The position numbers and the translations under genes were made by a program. Shown piece after piece: positions 42,837 to 50,034 of a DNA stretch of 64,000 nt. The notes under the pieces are model-generated. The model was not told the origin of the DNA. It worked only from the letters and a program-made list of their open reading frames with translations, and made no database searches. This stretch comes from Lysinibacillus_B sp031181585 (GTDB lineage Bacteria > Bacillota > Bacilli > Bacillales_A > Planococcaceae): contig NZ_CP154840.1 of the NCBI RefSeq assembly GCF_047301505.1, forward strand, positions 1,488,001 through 1,552,000. Direction: 5' to 3'. Positions within the stretch are counted from its first letter, which is position 1. The number at the start of each line of letters is the position of its first letter.

Positions 42837-44036
42837 ATGATAATCAAACAATTAATAGAAATGTTAGAAGCCCGTAAAGCTGAAATGATTCAAATTCGCC
42901 GTTATTTACATGAGAACCCGGAGCTGTCTTTTAAAGAGGAGAAGACAGCCAAGTTTATTTTGGATTTTTACAGCGGGAAAGATGTGGAGATTGCATCGAA
43001 TGTAGGCAATGGCTATGGGATGATCGCAACGATAAATGGCAGCAAACCTGGAAAGACGATAGCGCTTCGTGCTGATTTCGATGCTTTGCCCATTTTAGAA
43101 GAAACGGGTCTTCCTTTCCAGTCCAAAAATGAAGGGGTTATGCATGCATGTGCACATGATGGACATACAGCTTATTTACTTGTTTTGGCGGATTGCCTCA
43201 TTCAATTAAAAGAGCAGATTCCAGGTACTATCAAAATTATCCATCAGCACGCAGAGGAAGTACCACCTGGTGGAGCAAAGAGCATTGTAGAATCAGGAAT
43301 GCTCGATGATGTTGAAAACATTTTCGGTATTCATTTACTGCCGACGGACCCTGCTGGTGTGATAGGGTATCACAGCGGTTATTCCATGGCAGGTAGGTCT
43401 TATTTAAAGGTTAGGATTCAGGGAGTTGGCGGGCATGGTTCTTCCCCGCATAAAGCAAATGATGCCATTGTTGCAGGGGCCTGCTTTGTGACAGCAGTCC
43501 AAACGATAATTAGCCGCCGCCTGAATCCATTTGATATGGGCGTCATTACCATTGGCTCCTTTGACGGAAAAGGGACCTTTAATGTTATCCGGGATTACGT
43601 GGAGCTTGAAGGGGACATCCGGTATATGTCTGATGAAACAAAAGATATTATTGAAAAGGAGCTTCAGCGCATTACCGCTGGGATGGAGACGGAGTTTGGC
43701 GTACAATGTGAGCTGACATTCACGCCGGATTACCCGCCGCTTTATAATAATCCGGAAATGACGGATTTAGTAAGGAACAGTCTTGAACGTGTCATAGATC
43801 GGGATATTAAAGAAGTTACAGAGTATCCGATGATGTCGCCCTCGGATGATTTTGCGTATTATTTAGAAAAAATCCCTGGCTGCTACTTTTATATTGGCTG
43901 TACCCCAAAAGGCGTGAAAACACCTTATTTCAACCATCATCCGAAATTTGATATCGATGAAGATGCCTTGCTTGTTGCTGCTAAAGCAGTAGGATACGTA
44001 GTCTGCAGCTATTATGGCTTGGATGGGGAAAAATAA
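42837..44036 (+). CDS. M20D-family amidohydrolase
   Basis: A 399-residue metal-dependent amidohydrolase/peptidase of the M20D group (hippurate hydrolase/IAA-amino acid hydrolase type). Landmarks are IRRYLHENPELSFKEEKTA, IALRADFDALPILEETGLPF, the metal site HACAHDGHTA, HQHAEEVPPGGA and GVGGHGSSPHKANDAI. It cleaves an N-acyl or peptide amide; the substrate is unknown. ATG 42837 was chosen with GGGAG just upstream. It is a clear paralogue of the gene at 60160, whose metal motif is HACGHDGHTA, but this copy has no transporter beside it. Confidence 0.85.
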   Translation: MIIKQLIEMLEARKAEMIQIRRYLHENPELSFKEEKTAKFILDFYSGKDVEIASNVGNGYGMIATINGSKPGKTIALRADFDALPILEETGLPFQSKNEGVMHACAHDGHTAYLLVLADCLIQLKEQIPGTIKIIHQHAEEVPPGGAKSIVESGMLDDVENIFGIHLLPTDPAGVIGYHSGYSMAGRSYLKVRIQGVGGHGSSPHKANDAIVAGACFVTAVQTIISRRLNPFDMGVITIGSFDGKGTFNVIRDYVELEGDIRYMSDETKDIIEKELQRITAGMETEFGVQCELTFTPDYPPLYNNPEMTDLVRNSLERVIDRDIKEVTEYPMMSPSDDFAYYLEKIPGCYFYIGCTPKGVKTPYFNHHPKFDIDEDALLVAAKAVGYVVCSYYGLDGEK

Positions 44037-44065
44037 GCAGGACGGATGGTATTTTGTAAAAGAGT

Positions 44066-44128
44066 AGCTTCCACGGTTGAACAGTAATTGGTCCTGGACA
44101 ATTACTGTTCAACCCGAGGAAGCCTTTT
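44066..44128. terminator. Long bidirectional terminator
   Basis: A 16-bp perfect stem GGTTGAACAGTAATTG / CAATTACTGTTCAACC with an 8-nt loop, extended by AGCTTCC / GGAAGC and followed by TTTTT. It separates the amidohydrolase gene (+) from the MarR gene (-). Confidence 0.88.
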
Positions 44129-44135
44129 TAGATTT

Positions 44136-44573
44136 TTAATAAAAAAGCTTTTTCTGCAGAATATCGATCGCTTGATCCATTTCCTCTAAATCTGCCTTTG
44201 AAGCATGTTGAATACGCTCAAGAAAACGCGATTCTATCGTTGAAAAGGATTCATTCATCAGCGCCTCCCCGTCTTTAGAGAGACGAATCGTTTGTTTTCG
44301 CCGATCTTCAGGATGATTGATTTTTTCGATTAAATTTTTTTCACTTAACTTTCGAAGCTCACGGCTTGTGTTCGGCATAGCCATCCCCTGGCAATCGCTG
44401 ATATCGCTCGGCGTCACTGGCTGACTAACTGCTATATATTCTAATATATTGTATTGGGCTTGCGAAATGGAATCCGATTTTGCATTTTTCGTTAATTCAT
44501 GTGTGACACGATGAACAGAAGATGTAAATGATACGAGTTTATAAAAAAGAGTTTGTTTGTCCAATTTCCTCAC
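44136..44573 (-). CDS. MarR-family regulator
   Basis: A 145-residue MarR-type winged-helix protein: QAQYNILEYIAVSQPVTPSD, CQGMAMPNTSRELRKLSEKN, LIEKINHPEDRRKQTIRLSK. It is divergently transcribed from a flavodoxin-like quinone reductase gene, with perfect and near-perfect TTATCA-type palindromes in the 108-nt gap. This is the standard layout of an autoregulated MarR repressor of an electrophile- or redox-response gene. The ligand is unknown. Confidence 0.88.
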   Translation of the reverse strand: MRKLDKQTLFYKLVSFTSSVHRVTHELTKNAKSDSISQAQYNILEYIAVSQPVTPSDISDCQGMAMPNTSRELRKLSEKNLIEKINHPEDRRKQTIRLSKDGEALMNESFSTIESRFLERIQHASKADLEEMDQAIDILQKKLFY

Positions 44574-44613
44574 CTCTCACAGTCAACATAACAAAATTGT
44601 TATCAACTTACAA

Positions 44614-44667
44614 TTATCAATTGATAAGTAAAAGTGGTGGTGGTATCATTTAGTTATCAAATGATAA
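44614..44667. promoter_or_regulatory. Two MarR-type operators
   Basis: TTATCAATTGATAA (44614-44627) is a perfect 14-bp palindrome; TTATCAAATGATAA (44654-44667) is the same except at the centre. They are 40 bp apart in the MarR/reductase gap and the second abuts the reductase ribosome binding site. Confidence 0.75.
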
Positions 44668-44681
44668 ATAAGAGGTGCGCC

Positions 44682-45269
44682 ATGAATTTATTAATTGTTT
44701 ACACCTATCCAAATCATAAAAGCTTAAATTATGCGTTTTTACAAAAAGTTATAGCAGGCAGCCATGAGAATGCGATTATAAAAGATTTGCAGGTTTTAGA
44801 TTTATATGAAGAGAACTTTGATCCTGTTTTAGTATTTAATGAGCATAAGCGAAGACGTGACATGCACTTAGACCCTCATCTTGAAAAACACAGAAAACAG
44901 CTTACCTGGGCAGACAAAATTGTGTTTATCTATCCCATTTGGTGGGGAAGGCCGCCCGCTATGCTGATGGGATATATTGATCAAATGTTTGCCTCTAATT
45001 TTGCTTATAAAGACAAGAAGGGGCTTTTCCCGGAGGGGCTTTTAAAAGGGAAATCTGTCGTATGTATATCCACGATGAAGGGACCGGCCAACTATCCATT
45101 TCTTTGGTTACACAATGCACATAAGATTCTCATGAAACGAGCGTTATTCAATTTTGTCGGCATCAAGAAAGTGAAAATTTTTGAATTCGGAAATATGGAA
45201 AGTCCAAAGGGAAATCAGCTGAAAAAACTGGAGAAAGTCTATCACTATTTTAAAAGGCTGAAAGATTAA
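44682..45269 (+). CDS. Flavodoxin-fold NAD(P)H oxidoreductase (NQO-like)
   Basis: A 195-residue FMN/FAD quinone reductase of the MdaB/NQO1-like flavodoxin fold: N-terminal LLIVYTYPNHKSLNYAFL (phosphate loop), the conserved FIYPIWWGRPPAMLMGYIDQ and GKSVVCISTMKGP. Such enzymes reduce quinones by two electrons and protect against electrophiles. ATG 44682 has GAGGTG upstream; the frame from 44634 crosses the operators. It is probably repressed by the divergent MarR protein. Confidence 0.85.
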   Translation: MNLLIVYTYPNHKSLNYAFLQKVIAGSHENAIIKDLQVLDLYEENFDPVLVFNEHKRRRDMHLDPHLEKHRKQLTWADKIVFIYPIWWGRPPAMLMGYIDQMFASNFAYKDKKGLFPEGLLKGKSVVCISTMKGPANYPFLWLHNAHKILMKRALFNFVGIKKVKIFEFGNMESPKGNQLKKLEKVYHYFKRLKD

Positions 45270-45387
45270 AAAAGCGCCTGGTTCAGAACGCGAACGAGTA
45301 GTAATTCTGTTTGCCCATCCATTTCCATTCAGCTAAGCGAAATAGTAACAAGCTTTTATTTAGAGATGAGTATATAAGTATGAGAAG

Positions 45388-45432
45388 GAGCTGTCCGGAA
45401 AGTAAAAAAACTTTCAGGGCGGCTCTTTTTTT
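45388..45432 (+). terminator. Terminator of the quinone reductase gene
   Basis: GAGCTGTCCGGAAAG / CTTTCAGGGCGGCTC, a 15-bp stem with two G-T pairs and one mismatch, then TTTTTTT. Confidence 0.85.
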
Positions 45433-45521
45433 AAAGACTGGACCATAAGCGCAAGAATGAGGACGAAATTGAGCTGGACTAGTTGTTAAAATAAGTCCAA
45501 TAGGTAGGAGGGAGAGTCATT

Positions 45522-46292
45522 ATGAACAAAATTCAGGAATTCAAAGAGATGCATATTTCGGATGAGCTATAATTTTTAGGGAATGCTTGGGATGTACTTT
45601 CAGCTATAACGTTAAAGAAAGCAGGCTTCAAAGCTCTAGGTACAACGAGTTGGGGAATTGCAAACTCACTAGGATGTGCGGACGGAGAATTGATTGATTT
45701 TAATCGACACTTAGAAATTATTAGGAACATTGCAGCCAGTGTGAATATTCCTGTTTCAGCCGATATCGAGGCGGGGTATAGCGAGGACTTTCACGTGATC
45801 GTCGAACATGTATTAAAAACAGCCGATGCAGGGGCAGCCGGGATCAATATAGAAGACTCATTAAAGCAATCAAATGGCTTACGGGACATTTCGGCGCACT
45901 GCGGCCTTCTAGAGAAAATAAGGACAGCATTAGATCAACATGGATACAAAGATTTTTATATTAACGCCAGAACCGACACGTATTTGCAGCGGAAAACCCC
46001 TTTACTGGAGACAATAGAGCGGGCAAAGGCATATGTGGAGAGCGGTGCCAGCGGAATTTTTGTTCCCGGCTTGAAAGAGGAGGACGAGATACAAGAAATC
46101 GCACTGCATGTAAATGCGCCGCTCAATGTATTATCTTTACCTGGACTAACTAATTGTACTAAGCTTAAAGAATTAGGAGTGAGAAGATTTAGTTTTGGCA
46201 ATGCCCTATCTGATCAAGTAATTGCATATGTAGAAAAAAGTGCAAATGAATTATTAGCCTGTATGGATACTATCCATTTATATGAGAGGTAA
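45522..46292 (+). pseudogene. Isocitrate-lyase/PEP-mutase family gene with premature stop
   Basis: From ATG 45522 (AGGAGGGAG upstream) the frame reads MNKIQEFKEMHISDEL, then TAA at 45570-45572, then continues unbroken FLGNAWDVLSAITLKKAGFK and on to 46292. The protein would be about 256 residues, normal for this family, with the SADIEAGYS, GAAGINIED and INARTDTYL active-site segments intact. Only codon 17 is wrong. Restart from later codons would lose the first barrel strand. So it is an otherwise intact gene killed by one nonsense mutation, or a sequencing error. Confidence 0.75.
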
Positions 46293-46317
46293 AAGATATA
46301 GAAAGGAGGGCGGGGGC

Positions 46318-46890
46318 GTGGTAAGTCATATCAATCTTTCTTTTGAAGAGATGTGGGAGAAGATTATCGCTTGCGACCGGAAATATGACGGATTATTTTA
46401 TACAGCAGTCAAAACAACGAAAATTTACTGCCGGCCTTCCTGCAGGTCAAGGAAGCCGAAAAAAGTGAATGTTGCATTTTATTATGAAATCAACGAAGTG
46501 GAGGCAGCCGGCTTTCGCCCTTGTAAAAGGTGCCAGCCCGAGGTGGAACATTCCCCGCATATGGAATTGGTCCAAAATGTTGTGACATTTCTAGTCAATC
46601 ATTACAAGCAAAATGTAGTACTGCAGGATATAGCGAACCAAGTCGGTTTAAGCCCGTATTATCTAGAGCGCATATTTAAGCAGGAAACCTCTGAAACGCC
46701 GCGCACTTATTTAGAAAAAATACGAGTCGATAAAGCAGCGCATCTTCTAAAAAGCACAAAACTCTCGAACCTCGAAATTTGCTATGAAGCAGGCTTCCAA
46801 AGTCCTTCCAACTTTTATAAAGTGTTTCGAAGCCAGCACTGCTATTCACCGAGTGAATATAGAAAGGGATGCCAACATGAACTGGGTTGA
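46318..46890 (+). CDS. adaA: AdaA-like methylphosphotriester methyltransferase and regulator
   Basis: A 190-residue two-domain protein. The N-terminal Ada domain has zinc/acceptor cysteines C38, C42 (IYCRPSCRSRKP) and C69, C72 (RPCKRCQPE), the same positions as in E. coli Ada. The C-terminal domain is an AraC-type double helix-turn-helix (LQDIANQVGLSPYYLERIFK, ICYEAGFQSPSNFYKVFRSQ). It takes methyl groups from DNA phosphotriesters and then activates alkylation-repair genes. GTG 46318 has AAAGGAGG 8 nt upstream. It overlaps the alkA-like gene by 14 nt. Confidence 0.92.
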   Translation: MVSHINLSFEEMWEKIIACDRKYDGLFYTAVKTTKIYCRPSCRSRKPKKVNVAFYYEINEVEAAGFRPCKRCQPEVEHSPHMELVQNVVTFLVNHYKQNVVLQDIANQVGLSPYYLERIFKQETSETPRTYLEKIRVDKAAHLLKSTKLSNLEICYEAGFQSPSNFYKVFRSQHCYSPSEYRKGCQHELG

Positions 46891-47794
46891 TCATGAAACG
46901 TATATAGAGCTTTATCCCCCGGCAGAATTTGATTTTAAAGAATGTCGCATCTTTTTGGAAAGGCCGGATCAGGAAGTGCTTCATCAAATAAAAGACGGAG
47001 CTGTATATAAACTGCTGGAAATAAAAAGCTCTTTGATTTTATGTAAAGTTGTAGGTAGCGGTCATTCCATAAAGATTGAGTTTCCTGCACAGACTCCATC
47101 TGTTCTCGAACGTAAAAAGGCAGGAGAGTATGTTTGGGAATGGTTTGATTTGGAGTGTGATTTATCGGGGTTTTACCAAATGGCGGGACAGGATGAGGTG
47201 TTAAAGACAGTTGCCCGTAAATACGATGGATTGCGAATTATGTGTATACCTGATCTATTCGAAGCTTTGGTGTGGGCGATTATAGGGCAGCAAATTAATT
47301 TAGCCTTTGCCTATACATTAAAGAAACGGTTTGTTGAGCAATTTGGTGAAAGTCTCACTTTTGGAGGAGACAATTTTTTCGTATTTCCTTCCGTTCATAA
47401 AATTGCATCCTTGAAGATAGAGGATTTAACAAAACATCAATTTTCTACACGAAAGGCAGAATATATCATCGGCATTGCAAAGGATATGGAAAGCAGCAAA
47501 TTGACAAAAGAATTATTGCTTCAGCAACAAGATATACATCAAATACGAAAATCATTAATGTCAATCAGAGGTGTTGGCGCCTGGACGGCAGATTATGTGA
47601 TGATGAAATGTCTTCATCAGCCTTCTGCCTTTCCAATTGCGGATGTCGGGCTTCATAATGCCCTGAAGCATTTATTAGGCCTGAAGCAGAAGCCGACATT
47701 AAACGAGATAGAGAGATATGCAGTAAATTGGGAAGGGTGGCAGGCATACGCTGTCTTTTATCTTTGGAGGTCACTATATGACAATAAATTATAA
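46877..47794 (+). CDS. alkA: AlkA-like 3-methyladenine DNA glycosylase
   Basis: A 305-residue DNA glycosylase. The N-terminal half is the AlkA-type beta domain. The HhH-GPD core runs from LVWAIIGQQINLAFAYTLKK through the hairpin SIRGVGAWTADYVMMKC to the catalytic Asp D256 in FPIADVGL. It removes alkylated purines. ATG 46877 lies within the end of adaA (AAAGGGATG upstream), and the gene overlaps ogt by 17 nt, so the three repair genes are translated as one coupled unit. Confidence 0.9.
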   Translation: MNWVDHETYIELYPPAEFDFKECRIFLERPDQEVLHQIKDGAVYKLLEIKSSLILCKVVGSGHSIKIEFPAQTPSVLERKKAGEYVWEWFDLECDLSGFYQMAGQDEVLKTVARKYDGLRIMCIPDLFEALVWAIIGQQINLAFAYTLKKRFVEQFGESLTFGGDNFFVFPSVHKIASLKIEDLTKHQFSTRKAEYIIGIAKDMESSKLTKELLLQQQDIHQIRKSLMSIRGVGAWTADYVMMKCLHQPSAFPIADVGLHNALKHLLGLKQKPTLNEIERYAVNWEGWQAYAVFYLWRSLYDNKL

Positions 47795-48266
47795 GATAGA
47801 TTATGAATCACCAATAGGTATAGTAGAGATAATCGGTAATCATGAGGCTGTAAGTTCCATCCTGTTTTCAGAAGGCGATACGGTCAAAAATCTGGTACAA
47901 GCAGAAACCCCTGCCGTCTTACTGGAATGCTGCAACCAGCTTGATGAATATTTTAACGGTCAACGCCAAGAATTTACGTTTCCCTATCACTATGAGGGGA
48001 CAAATTTTCAAAAAGCAGTATGGGATACGTTAACAACGATTCCTTACGCTGCAACTGCTTCGTATAAGGATATAGCCACTTCTATTGGAAACGGAAAGGC
48101 CATCAGAGCAGTAGGGAGTGCAAATGGGAAAAACAAATTAAGTATCGTCATTCCTTGCCACCGCATTATCGGCTCCTCTGGTAAATTAACTGGTTATGCA
48201 GGGGGGCTATGGAGGAAGGAATGGCTGCTTCAGCATGAAAAGGCGATGAAACATGTGAAGCCTTAA
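47778..48266 (+). CDS. ogt: O6-methylguanine-DNA methyltransferase
   Basis: A 162-residue suicide methyltransferase. The active-site motif IPCHRIIG has acceptor C127, with the DNA-binding helix YKDIATSIGNGKAIRAVGSA ahead of it and the GYAGGLWRKEWLLQHE tail, all canonical for Ogt/AdaB. It is the third gene of the adaA-alkA-ogt unit and equals B. subtilis AdaB in role. TTGGAGG sits upstream of ATG 47778 inside alkA. Confidence 0.92.
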   Translation: MTINYKIDYESPIGIVEIIGNHEAVSSILFSEGDTVKNLVQAETPAVLLECCNQLDEYFNGQRQEFTFPYHYEGTNFQKAVWDTLTTIPYAATASYKDIATSIGNGKAIRAVGSANGKNKLSIVIPCHRIIGSSGKLTGYAGGLWRKEWLLQHEKAMKHVKP

Positions 48267-48378
48267 AAATGGTTTTAACCTTTTATTTTTCAGAATATTA
48301 TTTATTTTGTTGGGCTTAAAGGATATATTAGGAAGGTCAATTTGTGTTGACAGTAAATAGCTACAGGAGGCGTTCATT

Positions 48379-48432
48379 ATGAAAAATACTTTTAAAGCGA
48401 TGAAGCATCAAAAAGGGAGAACGTCTAAATAA
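48379..48432 (+). CDS. Candidate 17-residue basic small protein
   Basis: ATG 48379 is preceded by CAGGAGGCG with ideal spacing. The peptide MKNTFKAMKHQKGRTSK is strongly basic and ends 42 nt before the acetyltransferase gene. No homologue is known to me. It may be a real small protein, a leader peptide of the acetyltransferase gene, or chance. Confidence 0.4.
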   Translation: MKNTFKAMKHQKGRTSK

Positions 48433-48474
48433 CAATTTCCAAGCGTTTTCCCGAAATTGGAGAGGGGAAAATGA

Positions 48475-48930
48475 ATGATAAACCAAAATGTAAAGTTAGT
48501 AGAAGTAAATACAGATAACTGGTATGAGTGCTGTATGCTTGAAATAACAGCAGAACAGCAAAGTTTCTTAGAGCCTAATGCCATGTCAATCGCTCAAGCA
48601 AAGTTTGAACCAACATTAAAGCCTTATGCGATTTGTTTAGAGGAAAAAGTAGTCGGTTTCTTAATGTTTAATTCAGTACAAGAAGAATTAGATGGGTATT
48701 GGGTCTATCGAATGATGGTGGATCAGCACTATCAAGGTAAAGGAATCGGTAAAGCAGCCATTCAACTAATGATTTCGGAGATTGAAAAGTTACCGAATGC
48801 GAATAAAATTATAGTTGGTTATCATCCAGAGAATCAAAATGCGCATCATTTATATGCAAGTTTAGGATTTGTTGATTATGGTGACCGATTCGGTAAAGAG
48901 ATGGCTGTTGTTAAAACGATAAATGAATAA
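48475..48930 (+). CDS. GNAT-family N-acetyltransferase
   Basis: A 151-residue GCN5-related acetyltransferase with the acetyl-CoA loop HYQGKGIGKAAIQLMI and the C-terminal YHPENQNAHHLYASLGFVDY. The length and the features LEPNAMSIAQA and KPYAICLEEKVVGFLMF are close to spermidine/spermine acetyltransferases such as B. subtilis BltD, so a polyamine-type substrate is plausible. GGAGAGGGG precedes ATG 48475. It is followed by a 14-bp terminator. Confidence 0.82.
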   Translation: MINQNVKLVEVNTDNWYECCMLEITAEQQSFLEPNAMSIAQAKFEPTLKPYAICLEEKVVGFLMFNSVQEELDGYWVYRMMVDQHYQGKGIGKAAIQLMISEIEKLPNANKIIVGYHPENQNAHHLYASLGFVDYGDRFGKEMAVVKTINE

Positions 48931-49076
48931 AGTACTGCACTAACCACAACTGCGAAGAGCCTTCCCATCAATAGATCTCTCACCTGGAGCGGGGGGCTGG
49001 AGAGCACCAATAAGAATTCATAAGAACAGAATAACCGGCTGTTGAAAGAGATAAGAATAAGCTTTTTGAAAATAGT

Positions 49077-49114
49077 AGTACGGAGTCTAATTAATTTAGA
49101 CTTCGTACTTTTTA
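49077..49114 (+). terminator. Terminator of the acetyltransferase gene
   Basis: AGTACGGAGTCTAA / TTAGACTTCGTACT (one G-T pair) with a 5-nt loop, then TTTTTAA. The rest of the gap 48931-49251 holds the promoter region of the bce-like operon, in which I could not place a clear -35/-10 pair. Confidence 0.8.
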
Positions 49115-49251
49115 ATTTCGATAACACGCCTGTTTCGATAATGAATTATAGCTTCAACTCCTCTTCCTTCAATCCTTACACCAACTGTAAGAGTTAATGA
49201 CTATTTTTTTATTGTATGGTATTACTATAAAGAATTTACGGGAGGAACTTT

Positions 49252-50034
49252 ATGAATATATCAGACAAACTACTTCAAGTTAAGGACATACATAAAACAT
49301 TTGGGGAGGGGCAAAGTGAAACTCCTGCATTACAGGGGGTTTCTTTCGATGTTCTTCCAGGAGAATTTCTTGGAATCATGGGTGCCAGTGGATCCGGCAA
49401 GACGACATTGCTTAATACCATTGCCACTATGCTGAAGCCGACAGCTGGCCAAATCTTATTGGAGGGTAAGAATATATCCTCATTTAAAGGGTCACAGCTG
49501 GCGAAATATAGAGGAAGTAAGATCGGATACTTATTTCAGGAATTTGAATTGATCGACAACTTGACTGCAAGAGAAAATATCATTCTGCCGTTGTCCATAC
49601 ACGGGGTGAATCCTAAAGAGCAGGAGGAGCAGCTTCAAAAGTTAACGATACAATTTGATATTGAGAGTGTATTACATAAATTTCCGTCTCAGCTGTCAGG
49701 AGGGCAGAAGCAGAGAGTTGCTGCAGCAAGGGCATTGATATCAAATCCAAGTATTGTATTAGCAGATGAGCCGACAGGAGCGCTGGATACGAAAAATGCA
49801 AAGGTTTTGATGGATAAATTATACGCTAGCAATCAGGCGGAGGGCTCCACGATTTTGATGGTTACGCATGATGCCAATGCAGCAAGCTATTGCTCAAGGA
49901 TTTTATTCATTCAAGACGGTGTGATCTTCCATGAGCTTCGAAAGAAAGTACCCGGAGAAACGCAAGCTGCTTTTTATGAGCGCATCCTGACCGTTTTGGC
50001 GCAGCTGGGCGGAGGTAGCAGCCATGTTCTTTGA
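49252..50034 (+). CDS. BceA-like ABC transporter ATPase
   Basis: A 260-residue ATPase of the peptide-antibiotic exporter (BceA/MacB-like) group: Walker A GASGSGKTT, LFQEFELIDNLTARENI, signature LSGGQKQRVAAARAL, Walker B VLADEPTGALD and H-loop VTHD. It works with the permease encoded next to remove peptides such as bacitracin from their lipid targets. GGGAGGAAC precedes ATG 49252. It overlaps the permease gene by 11 nt. Confidence 0.9.
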   Translation: MNISDKLLQVKDIHKTFGEGQSETPALQGVSFDVLPGEFLGIMGASGSGKTTLLNTIATMLKPTAGQILLEGKNISSFKGSQLAKYRGSKIGYLFQEFELIDNLTARENIILPLSIHGVNPKEQEEQLQKLTIQFDIESVLHKFPSQLSGGQKQRVAAARALISNPSIVLADEPTGALDTKNAKVLMDKLYASNQAEGSTILMVTHDANAASYCSRILFIQDGVIFHELRKKVPGETQAAFYERILTVLAQLGGGSSHVL

